Assembly (NCBI GenBank): GCA_949825025.1
Contig: OX463787.1
Span: forward strand, 17,605,707-17,669,706
Reading direction: 5' to 3'
Source of the DNA: Siphlonurus alternatus
Lineage: Eukaryota > Arthropoda > Insecta > Ephemeroptera > Siphlonuridae
Length of the DNA: 64,000 nt
Shown here piece after piece: positions 33,095 to 44,204 of this stretch. The number at the start of each line of letters is the position of its first letter. The stretch's first letter is position 1. The position numbers were made by a program, and so were the translations under genes. The notes beneath the pieces are model-generated. The model was not told where the DNA came from and searched no databases. It saw only the letters and a program-made list of their open reading frames with translations.

Positions 33095-33413
33095 ATGGAG
33101 TATTATCCACAATTTTTTTTATTGCAGAAATGGATAGAGGGTGAAAAGTTATGCTACCATGATTTTTTTCAGATTTTTTAGAGCCCGGGAAGTATTTTTA
33201 AAAAATTATTGAAAGTCGTATTTGTGACGTCACGCGGCGTCAAGTCCTATCTTTTTCTTAAAGAGCGGCGTCTCGTGACGTCACAAAAAGAACTTTCAAT
33301 AATTTTTTAAAAATACTTCCCGGGCTCTAAAAAATCTGAAAAAATTCAGGGTAGCATAACTTTGCACCCTCTATCCATTTCTGCAATAAAAAAAATTGAG
33401 GTCAATACTCCAT
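33095..33413. mobile_element. Family G palindrome
   Basis: ATGGAGTATT...AATACTCCAT termini; inner arms with TGCAGAAATGGATAGAGGG and GAGCCCGGGAAGTATTTTTAA. The centre is a GACGTCAC-GCGGCGTC hairpin. No tRNA-like module in this copy. Confidence 0.9.
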
Positions 33414-33969
33414 TATATAATTTTTTTGTAATTTACGAGATTAAAAAATAATTTTCAGTATTATTATATTATTCATGTTACTGTATATAATATTTTAAAA
33501 TTAATAAAATATGAAGTAATAAACAGTACAAATCCAATGCATATTTTAGGCTGACATCGTTTGAGTTTTGTAAGATTGATATAAAATGGGAATTTTACCA
33601 TGAAGTTTGCGAATATAACCTTTTGTAGTGACATTGTTCATTTTTAAACAGTATTGTGAAGTACTTTTGTAAATTGCTGATAATGATATTCTTGAGGTAA
33701 TGGTTTGATTGTTAATGAAATTTATTCAAAATATTTATGTTCAGAATTTTCTCAAATCTATTTTAGCCTATCGCTGATTTTGCAAGTATGATTTAAAAAT
33801 TATTTACACATTTTAATGAAAATCAAATAATAACAAATTTATATTTTTTTAAATTAAAAAATATAATATACATTATATTAATTATGTAATATGATACGCA
33901 TATAACTTTTTTGCAGCGTTGAACATTAAATATAATTTGGAATATATTATTAATTGTTAATTATTAATT

Positions 33970-34365
33970 GGAGGGAGGTGTGGCGCAGTGCGTTTGACCG
34001 GGTCTCGTCAGATCACCGAAGTCAAGCAACGCCGCGCGTGGTTAGTAGTTGGATGGGTGACCATTTTCAACAAAAACCACGTTTCCCACCCAGGGGTAAA
34101 ACGTTGCGCTTTTCCACTATGTGGTTCCCCTGGCTTTGGGCCATTGCACTTCCGTTTCATTGACAAAAGCTGTAGCGTCCATCCTGGCTGAGGTTTCCAC
34201 GTTTCCCTCAGCCGCAGGCAAATGCCGGGATGGATTTGCAAGGCCGTGGCCGCCCTCGTTCCAGAAGAGCCCCCGAAACGCTCAAGTTAGGGTTTCGGAA
34301 GGTTCAGGGTTTCAAAGTAGTATGTAATTAGTAAATAGAAGTACCCAATAGGGTTTGATTAAAAA
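33970..34365 (+). mobile_element. 5S rRNA-derived SINE, full-length reference copy
   Basis: Head (33998-34062): GGGTCTCGTCAGATCACCGA, then AAGTCAAGCAACGCCG and GTTAGTAGTTGGATGGGTGA, matching 5S rRNA internal control regions (A box AAGC-AAGC, C box TTGGATGGG-GACC). Just upstream is a tRNA A-box-like TGGCGCAGTGCG. Body about 240 bp with CTGAGGTTTCCACGTTTCCC and GCAAATGCCGGGATGG; tail ATTAGTAAATAGAAGTACCC, AATAGGGTTTGATT and A-run. Total about 395 bp. No coding function; the repeated short ORFs here are chance. Confidence 0.93.
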
Positions 34366-34623
34366 CTAAAAAATATTGTTAAAATTATAATATATTATTT
34401 TCAAAATTACAAAAATAAAAAAAGACAAATATGAATGAGCAGGACAAAACCCGAATCAAAGTGTAATCTGAAGCGAAGATTGTTCTTGTCATCATGCTGG
34501 AGCTGAAATCAAGTTGATAATAAAATGCCGTTGTTTAAAAGTAAGTTTCACATTTCAAGGCATGGCAAATAATAAATTTGCAATTTAATATTAAATATAT
34601 ACATACAGTACATGTATTTACAT

Positions 34624-34702
34624 GTTAGGGTTACGGAAGGTTCGGGGTTTCAAAATAGTATGTACATAATTAGTAAGTAGAGGTACACAATAGGGTTTGA
34701 TA
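34624..34702 (+). mobile_element. 5S-SINE 3' end fragment
   Basis: Begins TTAGGGTTACGGAAGG and runs through the standard tail to GGGTTTGATAAAAT. Severe 5' truncation, as expected of LINE-driven copying. Confidence 0.85.
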
Positions 34703-36172
34703 AAATAAAATGTGTATATTGTAAAAATTACAGAATATGATGCGATACTTTTCATTGCTTATGGATTTACAAAAAAAAATCAAAATATAATATATTTTAA
34801 ATTCAATATAAAACTCCCAATGAAAACTTATGGTAGAAACAAATTTTAATTTCAAGTAATGTAACAAAATCAAGAGGTTGTGATTATAAAACGAAGTCCT
34901 CGTAATAATTTGATAGTAACGATTGTCTGAGCTCCTCCAGGTAATGAGGTACTTGGCATGCTGAGGGTCGGGGGGACCTCATCAGGCGTCACAAGGCACT
35001 GGGGGGTCATTTAGACGTGATGGGAGGGGGGGGGTATTAACAATGTAGACGACGGGAGTTGATGGAGTTCTGTCTAAGGAAAAAGTGCATCTACTTCGCA
35101 CTGTCCAAGTAATAATGCAATTCTTTATTTATAGTTGTTATTAAAATTTTAAAAACTAATTTTCTATTTTAAAATTCAATATAAAAATTTTATTTTTTAA
35201 TATTTTTAATTATGGAAGTAAATTAAATAATTTTGTAAAAGTTTACATAATTTTTAGTTATATTGCTGCAATTTAAAGTAAAATTTTTGTAATAGAGCCA
35301 AAATATTTGATGTTAATATAATAAATTATATGAAGCAATGTAATATAAACAAATTTTAAAAAAGAGAATGAATTTCGGATTATTTGGATAACTGTCCTCA
35401 AGTTCTACATGAGAAAATAGTGGGTATTTTTCTACTACAAATGTTTTAATCTTATTTCACATAGGGAGTTACAATGAAATTTCCTCAAAAGTTCGTATTA
35501 TTTTATAATTACCAGGATGATGCCGTTGATGAGGTCACATGGCTAGAACTGAAAGAGGCATGTTTTGGTGATTGGCCACATGTGTTACTTTAAAATTTTG
35601 TAAATAATAATAATAATATATTGATTTTTAAAATTTAAAATAAAAATTAAATAGATTTTAAAACAATTAAATAATTATTGAGTAACTTTATCATGTTATT
35701 GCAAATGTTATATAATTTTTTTTTAAGTAAAAATATTTGTTAATGATATTATAAATTCTAGAATGAGGTCTCATATTTTGAACATCACTAAGATATGTAA
35801 ACGTCGAAATGATTTGCCAGCTTGAAAATTTGTGAATTGATTAACATAGTTGTAAAATCTAATTTTCTGGTAAGGTTGCACAAATTGATGAAATTTGAAT
35901 GTATCCAACTTGTTATGGAGAATAAAATGATTCGAAAGGTTATCTGAATTATGATTTTGGTATAAATATAATCACTCAAATAGTAAATACAAAATACATT
36001 ACATAAAGAAAATCAAGATTAATGAATTTTACAAATCCCATTTCATATAAATAATGTATCAAATTTCATTAAAACTTATTATTTAAGGGGATATTTTTAA
36101 TTATTGTCGAATTCAAAATAAATTTAGCTATAAGAAGAAAAGAGAATTAATTATATCTGATAATCCTAGACT

Positions 36173-36175
<3 letters not shown>
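34703..36175. other. Mostly AT-rich; one unexplained GC-rich patch
   Basis: The candidate exon at 35516 lies here. A G-rich patch at about 34935-35035 (CTGAGGGTCGGGGGGACC, GGGAGGGGGGGGG) is not assignable. Otherwise nothing. Confidence 0.4.
35516..35593 (+). CDS. Candidate terminal exon, faintly Nudix-like
   Basis: Follows an ACCAG acceptor-like site with a weak pyrimidine tract and runs 25 codons to TAA. The peptide begins DDAVDEVTWLELKE, resembling the DDA-x-x-V-x-W-x-x-L strand found after the Nudix box in ADP-ribose hydrolases. It is an island of normal codon use in about 80% AT. No Nudix box exon was found upstream, so this is only a candidate. Confidence 0.2.
   Translation, partial: DDAVDEVTWLELKEACFGDWPHVLL

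Positions 36176-36232
<57 letters not shown>
36176..36232. repeat. (TA)n microsatellite
   Basis: Perfect TA run of about 28 units ending TACAGTACC. Confidence 0.97.
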
Positions 36233-36235
<3 letters not shown>

Positions 36236-36325
36236 TACCATTATATATGAGTGTTCGGAAGATCCCTACACAAACTATTCTTAAAATACGCTAACAATAA
36301 GGAAGAACTATCCGAGTTAAAATAA

Positions 36326-36590
36326 ATCCATTTTTTATTCACTATTAAGCTCTCTCCTTGTGTGATTCCCTCTTATTTTGCACCATTTTAGAAGGAAAAA
36401 GACGAGATTACGTCTTCTTGCCTCTTCTTGAGCAAAAAATGTTAGAAATATTATTGTCTGCATTTCATCCTCACTTTGGAGCGAGGAGGAAATAAGATGT
36501 GTTCGGTAAAAAGATTTTATATGATTAGGTTTAGACGTGTAAAGGATGATTTGAAGATGCAATTTTTTAAATAAGTCGGGCTACAGTACA
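36326..36590 (-). mobile_element. Family B repeat (copy 3)
   Basis: Complement of the family: TCCCTCTTATTTTGCACC, AAAGACGAGATTACGTC, TTTCATCCTCACTTTGGAGCG and TAGGTTTAGACGTGTAAAGG. Confidence 0.75.
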
Positions 36591-38156
36591 AGGTGTTTTT
36601 ATGAAAGGTGGCATGGAAAATTAATATTAATGTTAATTTAAGCAGCTATTTATACTACCCTCTATAATTTAAAGTATATACTCTGTAGTACCTCAAATCC
36701 TAGACTAAAACCTAGAGTAGTTCCCCAAGCCCTAGGTAACGGTACAGGGTGTTTTTCTGAAGGGGGATACTATCAGGCAATTTGAATGCAAGCCGTCAAG
36801 CTGGCCCCCCGATGTAAATACCCCTCGATCTATATCTCATTACCCTCGGCATAATCACAAAGACGTTCCCTAATTTGATACTCTTTTACGACCACGTGTC
36901 TCAAAATCTCGTAAATTCAAGTGCAATGACGATTTAAATACTAATTTTGTTTATATCTGAAATAAGTGTGGAAAGTTGATAAAAAAAAAGTCGATTTTGT
37001 ATCTGATTCTTTGCAAAAATATTTTCGATGCTTCAATTTTACAGTTTTAAACTTTAAACACCTCTTGTTGGCATTTATAAAACAAATATAATTAAAGAAA
37101 ACCGAAGTATTAATTCAATGCAAAACTCCCTTATTGAATCGGAAATTACAATTGACAAGCTTCAACTTAAAAATGCCGCAGCGCCGTCGGATATGCTCGA
37201 ATATTTTTTATGTCGTGTAATTTGATCTTTCCCGTGGCTCATATGAATTATTAATCTTGCCCTTCATAAGAACCGTCGGAAAAAATTAAAAACCAGGTAC
37301 CTCTGGGTTAAAGGATAGGAAGCTTGATAGAACATGTCGTCGCGCGCAGTTCGCGCGCTGGATTTTCACTGTCTGAGAGAATGGGTTGGCTGCACGGCCG
37401 ATTTTAAGTGGCGGAAACGAAAGAGGAGGTGCTGAAATGCAGGTGTGAATTTTATGCGAATTTTTTGAGCACTGTAACTTTGTATAAATGCAGTTTTAAA
37501 AGATGCATTTCACCTGGAAGCCATCGCCTACCGCCTTTGACGTCATCGAAATGTCAGGTTCGGTTCACTATAGATATGCATACCTGTACTCACCTGCATA
37601 ACAGGTAGCCAATCAAAAACAATCTAGCCAAAATTCAAAATTTCAAATGCCTAGCCTGATCGAAGTGGATGAGTTTTAAAACTTAAAAAATGCACATTAT
37701 TCCATGTACGCGTACTGTAAAAACACACTGGGAGATAAGTAATATTACAAACATACCTTTCATCATATTTAAATAATAGAAATTGTTTCTCAAATAGTTT
37801 CATTTTATTGAAGAGAAGATGCAATATCAAGTCCTTCCACCACACTCTCTTTTTAAATGATTGGCGCCGTTAGCAGCAATCAGCCAATGAAAATGTGTAA
37901 ATTTATCATACTGGACTCCTTCCGTATCTGCTGAATATCTATTGAATTATTATATTAAACCTAAAACTGAGTCTCTTTTCTTATCTACGAAGATAGTAGG
38001 ATGCCGTAGGATTCATATTTAACTTTATTAAGACCCTTGAATCATAATTTTTAAATGTCTTTTCAACCCCCTATTTGCTGCTGCTAAAACCATTAGTGGA
38101 ATGATTGAAAAATAAATACAGTTTTAATTTCGACTATCCTAGCATGGGCGTCTGTG

Positions 38157-38222
38157 GCCTAGTGGAAGTACACTTGTCATCCACGCAGAAGTTATAGGTT
38201 CAAATCCCTTCGGGTCATTTTA
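38157..38222 (+). other. tRNA-like module, left arm
   Basis: A box TGTGGCCTAGTGGAAG, B box AGGTTCAAATCCC. Not a functional tRNA: the acceptor stem does not pair. Likely a Pol III promoter relic. It points toward the loop. Confidence 0.6.
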
Positions 38223-38513
38223 TATTTTTAGTAGCACGAGGAAGTTTATTTCACATTTTTAATGCAGACGGGATATTATGATTTTTTTTTTTTTTGTTTT
38301 TGTTTTTTATGATTTGTTATTAATTTTTCTATCATTGTATGAACACGCTTTTTTTTTTTTTTGCAAAGTTTTTGAAGTGCGTATTTATATGGAAAAGTGT
38401 GACTTATAATAATATAATATAATTATATTGTAAGAAATAATAATATTATTTTACACCGTCTGCATTAAAAATGTGAAATAAACTTCCTCGTGCTACTAAA
38501 AATATAAAATGAC

Positions 38514-38581
38514 CCAGAGGGGATTTGAACCTAAAACTTCTGCGTGGATGACAAGTGTACTTCCACTAGGCCACAGACGCC
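38514..38581 (-). other. tRNA-like module, right arm
   Basis: Mirror of 38157-38222, with one difference near the end (CCCTCTGGGTCA instead of CCCTTCGGGTCA). Confidence 0.6.
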
Positions 38582-39350
38582 CATGCTAGGATAGTCGAAA
38601 TTAAAACTGTATTTATTTTTCAATCATTCCACTAATGGTTTTAGCAGCAGCAAATAGGGGGTTGAAAAGACATTTAAAAATTATGATTCAAGGGTCTTAA
38701 TAAAGTTAAATATGAATCCTACGGCATCCTACTATCTTCGTAGATAAGAAAAGAGACTCAGTTTTAGGTTTAATATAATAATTCAATAGATATTCAGCAG
38801 ATACGGAAGGAGTCCAGTATGATAAATTTACACATTTTCATTGGCTGATTGCTGCTAACGGCGCCAATCATTTAAAAAGAGAGTGTGGTGGAAGGACTTG
38901 ATATTGCATCTTCTCTTCAATAAAATGAAACTATTTGAGAAACAATTTCTATTATTTAAATATGATGAAAGGTACGTTTGTAATATTACTTATCTCCCAG
39001 TGTGTTTTTACAGTACGCGCGTACATGGAATAATGTGCATTTTTAAGTTTTAAAACTCATCCACTTCGATCAGGCTATAGGCATTTGAAATTTTGAATTT
39101 TGGCTAGATTGTTTTTGATTGGCTACCTGTTATGCAGGTGAGTACAGGTATGCATATCTATAGTGAACCGAACCTGACATTTCGATGACGTCAAAGGCGG
39201 TAGGCGATGGCTTCCAGGTGAAATGCATCTTTTAAAACTGCATTTATACAAAGTTACAGTGCTCAAAAAATTCGCATAAAATTCACACCTGCATTTCAGC
39301 ACCTCCTCTTTCGTTTCCGCCACTTAAAATCGGCCGTGCAGCCAACCCAT

Positions 39351-40910
39351 TGTGTAAATGTCATGTAAATAATTAATTCACTAAATTAATAAACTCCCTA
39401 TATTATAATATAATATCTTAATAAAATTAAAAACATATAAGTTAAAAATATTAAGAATTAAATTGTTTTATAAATTAATTTTGTATATAACAATAATGAG
39501 TATAATTATAATTATTAAATGTTTATGAATAATTTCTATATGTACATCTAGCCTTACAGTTTTGCTAATTTTAAATTTTATTGGACAAATAATCATCAAA
39601 CAAAAATAAAGTCGCTGGAATGGTATAGTTTAATTGCATTATCGTGGAAAAAAAAAAAAATCATGGTTCATGTAATTGCAAAATTTTAAATTCTGAACCA
39701 AATACGGCGTTATTAAAATGTAAATTAAATGTATTTTTATAGTGGTTAAACTGAAACATATTCGCATATACAAATTAAAATATAGAATATGATGCGCCGC
39801 TATTGCCTTCACTTTCACTTTCGATTTTTTTTTTTTTTTTTTTTTTCATGCAATATTATAATTTAATTTCATATTCAGAATTCTAGAGCCCATACTTCAA
39901 TGTTTTGCTAATCAACAATTTTAGGATTGATCTATTCTTTAACGATCTGGGTGCCTAAATATATATTTTAAATTTATTATAAAATAAGATAATATGGCAT
40001 GCAAATTATAATAAATTATATAATTTAATACACTACAAATAAAATCATGTAATATATTATTTATAATGAATAAAAATAATTAATTTTTAATTTAAATTAA
40101 ATAAAAAATTATAATTTTGGCATACAATAATTAAATAAACATTACTGGGTCTACAATTATGTTCATATAACTACAATAATTTGGTAAACATTACTGGGTT
40201 ACAATTATATTCATATAACTACAATATGTCCTCCTCGGTTTTTACCCCAAGTTTTGTTTTGAAAACGTAAATCCCTCCTCTCTCGGCGACAGTCTGCAAA
40301 TCCCCGCTAAGACCGGCCGTGCCAGCAGCGCGGGTTTATTAGACTCAAAGTTATGCACGTCGCGAGTGGGTGCATGCAGGGTGGTGCGAGGAGGAAGGTA
40401 AGACAGTGGGCGGGAGGCCGTAACTGCCATCTATTGGAATTGTCTAGGAAGTAAATAATTATTTCCGTTTGTTTTGCAGTAATTATTATGAAACTATATC
40501 TGAGGTCCTAGAGTAAAAGAGCCGCTAACCAATGTAAAAAGAATTAATAAGTTTCAATCAATTATAACCCAGAAAAACTTTCAACAAATTTCTGAAGCGC
40601 CATCTTTTGAGCAATTTTTGTAACTCAATTCCAGAGTTGTTCTGGACAGTTAATCTCAGAAACTTGAGTTTATAATTCAATTGGATTTTTACAGTAGATA
40701 GCTAATAATATAGTGCAGGTATGCAGTTGGTTTCAGAACGATCAGATGAAAACTTTTCAAGAAAAAAATTGAAAAGTACGAACACTAAAACGTCTTATTT
40801 GAGCCTTCCCCCCACCCTTAACTTCGGAGCACTTCGGCAAATAGGCGATGCTTATTTTAAACTGTTTAAGGTATATTAGAATTTAACTTAATAGCCTATA
40901 GCAATCTATC
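39351..40910. other. AT-rich, with a GC-rich unexplained patch at 40225-40440
   Basis: The patch (CCCTCCTCTCTCGGCGACAG, AAGACCGGCCGTGCCAGCAG) has a 62-codon minus-strand ORF without homology and could be a promoter or MITE remnant. A 45-bp direct duplication (AAACATTACTGGGT...AACTACAAT) lies at 40138-40226. The rest is low complexity. Confidence 0.4.
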
Positions 40911-40917
40911 ACAGTAT

Positions 40918-41112
40918 TCGCTTAATTGTGACTAAGGGAACCATGGAAATCTTAGTCAGGATGGTCGGTAATTGACGGAGTATGCCAACAACTTCCTTTC
41001 AAATGTATGAATGTGGGTTCTTTAGCTATCCTCCACTTGTAAAAAGTTTGGCGGTGCCTGGGATCGAACTCACGACCGACTGATATGAATCAGATGCCTG
41101 GTTTATATCAAA
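40918..41112 (-). mobile_element. tRNA-derived SINE, type T1, 5' half
   Basis: Minus orientation: head GATTCATATCAGTCGGTCGT and GAGTTCGATCCCAGGC, then the body to CTAAGATTTCCATGGTTCCC. Ends before the GGCAAATG module. Confidence 0.7.
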
Positions 41113-41319
41113 TTGCCAATCAAATGACGTCACGAGGAATCGACGCGATAATATCTGACTTCAAAAATAAACCATCTTTCTCTCTATGTAGTCCATTGGT
41201 GATGTACAGAGAGAGTAGGAGGAGGAAATTTTTGTGGTCTATAATATACTTTTGACGAACACTCGATCAAGTGTCCTATTGTAATGGCGAAGCAGCACAA
41301 TGTTGACAACGTGTAAATG

Positions 41320-41715
41320 AACCCTAGTTGAAAAATTCAACTCATCCTTTACACGTCTAAACCTAATCTTTTTACCTCGAAAACACATCTTATTTCCTCT
41401 TCGTTCAAAGTGAGGATAAAATGGAGACAATGGGCGCGATTCACGAAGCAGTTAGCCAGGTTTCTAACCACGTTTAGTTTAACCACGTTTAACTAAGGTT
41501 GTTTAACACGTAAAACAGGTATATTTTAACATGGTTAAGGTAAACGTGGTTAGAAACCTGGTTAACTGCTGCGTGAATCGCACCCATTAATATTTCTAAC
41601 ATTTCATGCTCAAAAAGAGAATAAAATATATAATCTCGTATATTTTTCTCCAAAATATTGCAAAATAAGAGGGAATTAGACGAAGAGAAAGTTTAAGTCA
41701 TTCATCGTCTTTATT
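41320..41715 (+). mobile_element. Family B repeat (copy 4) interrupted by a hairpin MITE
   Basis: AACCCTAGTTGAAAAATTCA through TGAGGATAAAATGGAGACAA, then the MITE at 41431-41586, then ATTTCTAACATTTCATGCTC to GAAAGTTTAAG. The uninterrupted copies show these halves are contiguous. Confidence 0.85.
41431..41586. mobile_element. Hairpin MITE (TGGGTGCGATTCACG family), copy 2, nested
   Basis: Same arms and length as 20516-20671; inserted in family B. Insertion order: family B first, this MITE later. Confidence 0.92.
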
Positions 41716-41721
41716 TGTCCC

Positions 41722-42022
41722 AATAGGGTCACTTGACGCAGTGGTATACGCCTCTGATTCGTAATCGGATGGTCGTGAGTTCGATCCCAGCCATGCACCG
41801 CCAAACTTTTCACAAGTGGCGGTTGCCAAAGAACACCCACTCGTGCATCCGGGAGGTGATTAATGACATCCTCCATCAATTGCCGACTATCCTGACTGAG
41901 GTTTCCATGGTTTCCTCAGTTACAGCCAGGCGAATGCTGGGATGGTTGGCTTAGGCCATGGCTGCCCCAGTTTGGAAGCGACCCACAAATTGTAGGGTCT
42001 AAGAAGAGCCGGGAGGTTAAAT
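41722..42022 (+). mobile_element. tRNA-derived SINE, type T1, near full length
   Basis: A box TTGACGCAGTGGTATACGCC, anticodon-arm-like CTGATTCGTAATCGG, B box GAGTTCGATCCC (41778-41789). The body has TGAGGTTTCCATGGTTTCC and GGCGAATGCTGGGATGG, the central module shared with the 5S-headed SINEs. Ends AAGAGCCGGGAGGTTAA. Confidence 0.85.
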
Positions 42023-42059
42023 TAAGTCACTTAATTGTAGCCAGTACCCTATAATAGGT

Positions 42060-43392
42060 TTCAGTTGAGAAGTTAAAATAGTAATGGCATCAGTTATGTA
42101 TGTTGTAGGGAGATTCCATAGAGATCTCCATGATCATGGTCATCGATTGAGAATATTCTGCATTGCTATATTTTAGATTATTTATAAAAAATAGTACTTC
42201 GCTACAGGCTTTCGTTTATTACCGTTTTATATAAGTTATTTTTCTAGTAAGTGTAACTATTGCTGGGAAATTAATAAGAACTCTTTTAGCCACCCAATTA
42301 ACTGTTTGACCATACCACTATAGGAAACAAAATGTTTTAGAGAGGGAAGGGGGGCGGGAGAGAAGGAATGCTTTAAATACAAAATACATGCATAACAAGA
42401 AAAATTGAATAAAATAAAAATATTATTTTACAAATAAATATATTTTAAATTTTTTGAACAGTTTTTTATTTACTTATTTTTAATTTGTTATTTAAAATTA
42501 TTAATTTATTGATAATTTGTTTTATTGTATTTAAATATAATATTATTTAATACAATAATATTTATAAATCAAAACAAACGGTTTAAAGATTATTCACTAA
42601 AAAACACGTATAATAAATAAATTACACCTAATATTCAAATCAATTATGCAAGAGGTAATTTACATTATTCTAATGCTTTAATATACTGAAGACGCGTATG
42701 AATCAAGCATAATGTTATAATTTATATTTTGAAAAAATGTGTACTTCAAATAGTTAGGGAGACGATTGATATATATTCACATAATGTAATAAGTACTTCA
42801 CAAATTTATTGTTATTGATTAGTTTGTAATATAAATTGTTGACAATTAATTTCCGAAAATTGTATTCAAAACTGTCTAATAAAATATAGATATTTGAACT
42901 TCGCTACATTTACTCTTATTTAAGTATGAATGAATATTAACTGAATAAAGATTTATAGTCAAATTTATTCCCGCCGTAAGTGATAGGTTTTTGGCTTTCT
43001 ATTCATATTTGAAATTTTGGCTACAGATTCGTATTAATACTATAACATTAATTTGCAAATTTTCAAGACTCATACATGAACAAGACGACTTAAAGCCTCA
43101 CACTTCCGGCTACTTCCGGTGGGAATATAACATAAATCTGACTGTACATGCACTCACCACGAAGGGTGATTGAAATTGCTTTGATGTTGGAGAGACGATC
43201 AGAAAGAAGGTTCAAAATATAAGAATATAATAAACATTGCTTTGTTTTTGACTTGGTTAAATTTCCTATTTTATGGATTTAAATTGAGTATTATTTATCG
43301 GAAGTAAATTATTCCCATGCTAAATAATGAACTTTAATTATTAACACATAATTATATAGAATGATATAACATTATCAGGCGAAGTAAACATA
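42060..43392. other. AT-rich sequence, no gene seen
   Basis: No coding or repeat signal I can support. Confidence 0.45.
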
Positions 43393-43830
43393 ATAAACTA
43401 TATAGGTTTTACATACCATTTTTGTGTATGTTGGGCAACATTCGCCGATCCTTTAATTTTATGCAGCACGTACTCCACGATATCACTGACTTTAATAATT
43501 ATAAAAAATAAAGTATACACGCATATGCATATGCTTGATAATAATTATGTATATTATTTATTCACACTATAGTACAGTTATGCACAAAATTCGATGTAAT
43601 TACTTAACCAACTAATTTGAAGTAATTACATCGAATTTTGTGCATAACTGTACTATAGTGTGAATAAATAATATAATTATTATCAAAAATAAGCATGATA
43701 TGCATATGCGTGTGTACTTTATTTTTTATAATTATTATAGTCAGTGATATCGTGGAGTGCTGCATAAAATTAAACGATCGGCGAATGTTGCCCAACATAC
43801 ACAAAAATGGTATGTAAAACCTATAGTTTA
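43393..43830. mobile_element. Near-perfect palindrome, arms ~215 bp
   Basis: Termini TAAACTATATAGGTTTTACA / complement; both arms contain GTTGGGCAACATTCGCCGAT and TTATGCACAAAATTCGATG. The loop is only about 10 bp. A distinct family; no other copy seen in the window. Confidence 0.92.
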
Positions 43831-44204
43831 AATAATTATATGTTTTAAAATTCATTACATATATCGTGTTGCTTAATATTGAATATAATTTACTTATTTT
43901 AATTAATTAGTGACTTCTTTAATTTCATTGAATAATTTTCTGATCACACAGCAAGCTGTTTTTTAATAGTTCTTTTTATTAAATATTACCACTGTGACTT
44001 GGCATTTTTAATGCAGCTAAGCCTAACTGAGTATATAATCTTCATATGTCACCAGCCTGTAATTTAACTCTAAAATTAGGAACATGTTATGGAATCTTCT
44101 TGTCTTGCAAATGAGTCTGTAAAATGACTTAACTGCATGAGTCCTCCCATACTTAAATATCATATCTCCTCATTTTGTACAATAGCTTGAAGGATTGACC
44201 TCAG

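Larger units (their letters stand above)
37381..39350. mobile_element. Giant near-perfect palindrome (~890-bp arms) with tRNA-like module in each arm
   Basis: Left arm 37381-38272 and right arm 38457-39350 are nearly identical complements; the loop (38273-38456) is A/T-rich. Termini ATGGGTTGGCTGCACGGCCG. Identical 66-codon ORFs occur at 37408-37608 (+) and 39123-39323 (-); they have no family resemblance. Inner arms carry GGGCGTCTGTGGCCTAGTGG and GGTTCAAATCCC, a tRNA-like Pol III module, facing the loop. The outer 170 bp of each arm is related to the 14382-14847 palindrome. Very few mismatches imply a recent origin or arm-to-arm conversion. Confidence 0.95.

Noticed and set aside
37408..37608. 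Identical 66-codon ORFs beginning MAETKEEVLKC in both palindrome arms
   Set aside because: Duplicates by palindrome symmetry; the related 14382-14847 element has a different, broken version and there is no family match.
43144..43215. Minus-strand exon-like frame ending at a GTGAGT donor (LLSDRLSNIKAISITLR)
   Set aside because: Donor is good but no convincing acceptor; could not be linked to any gene.
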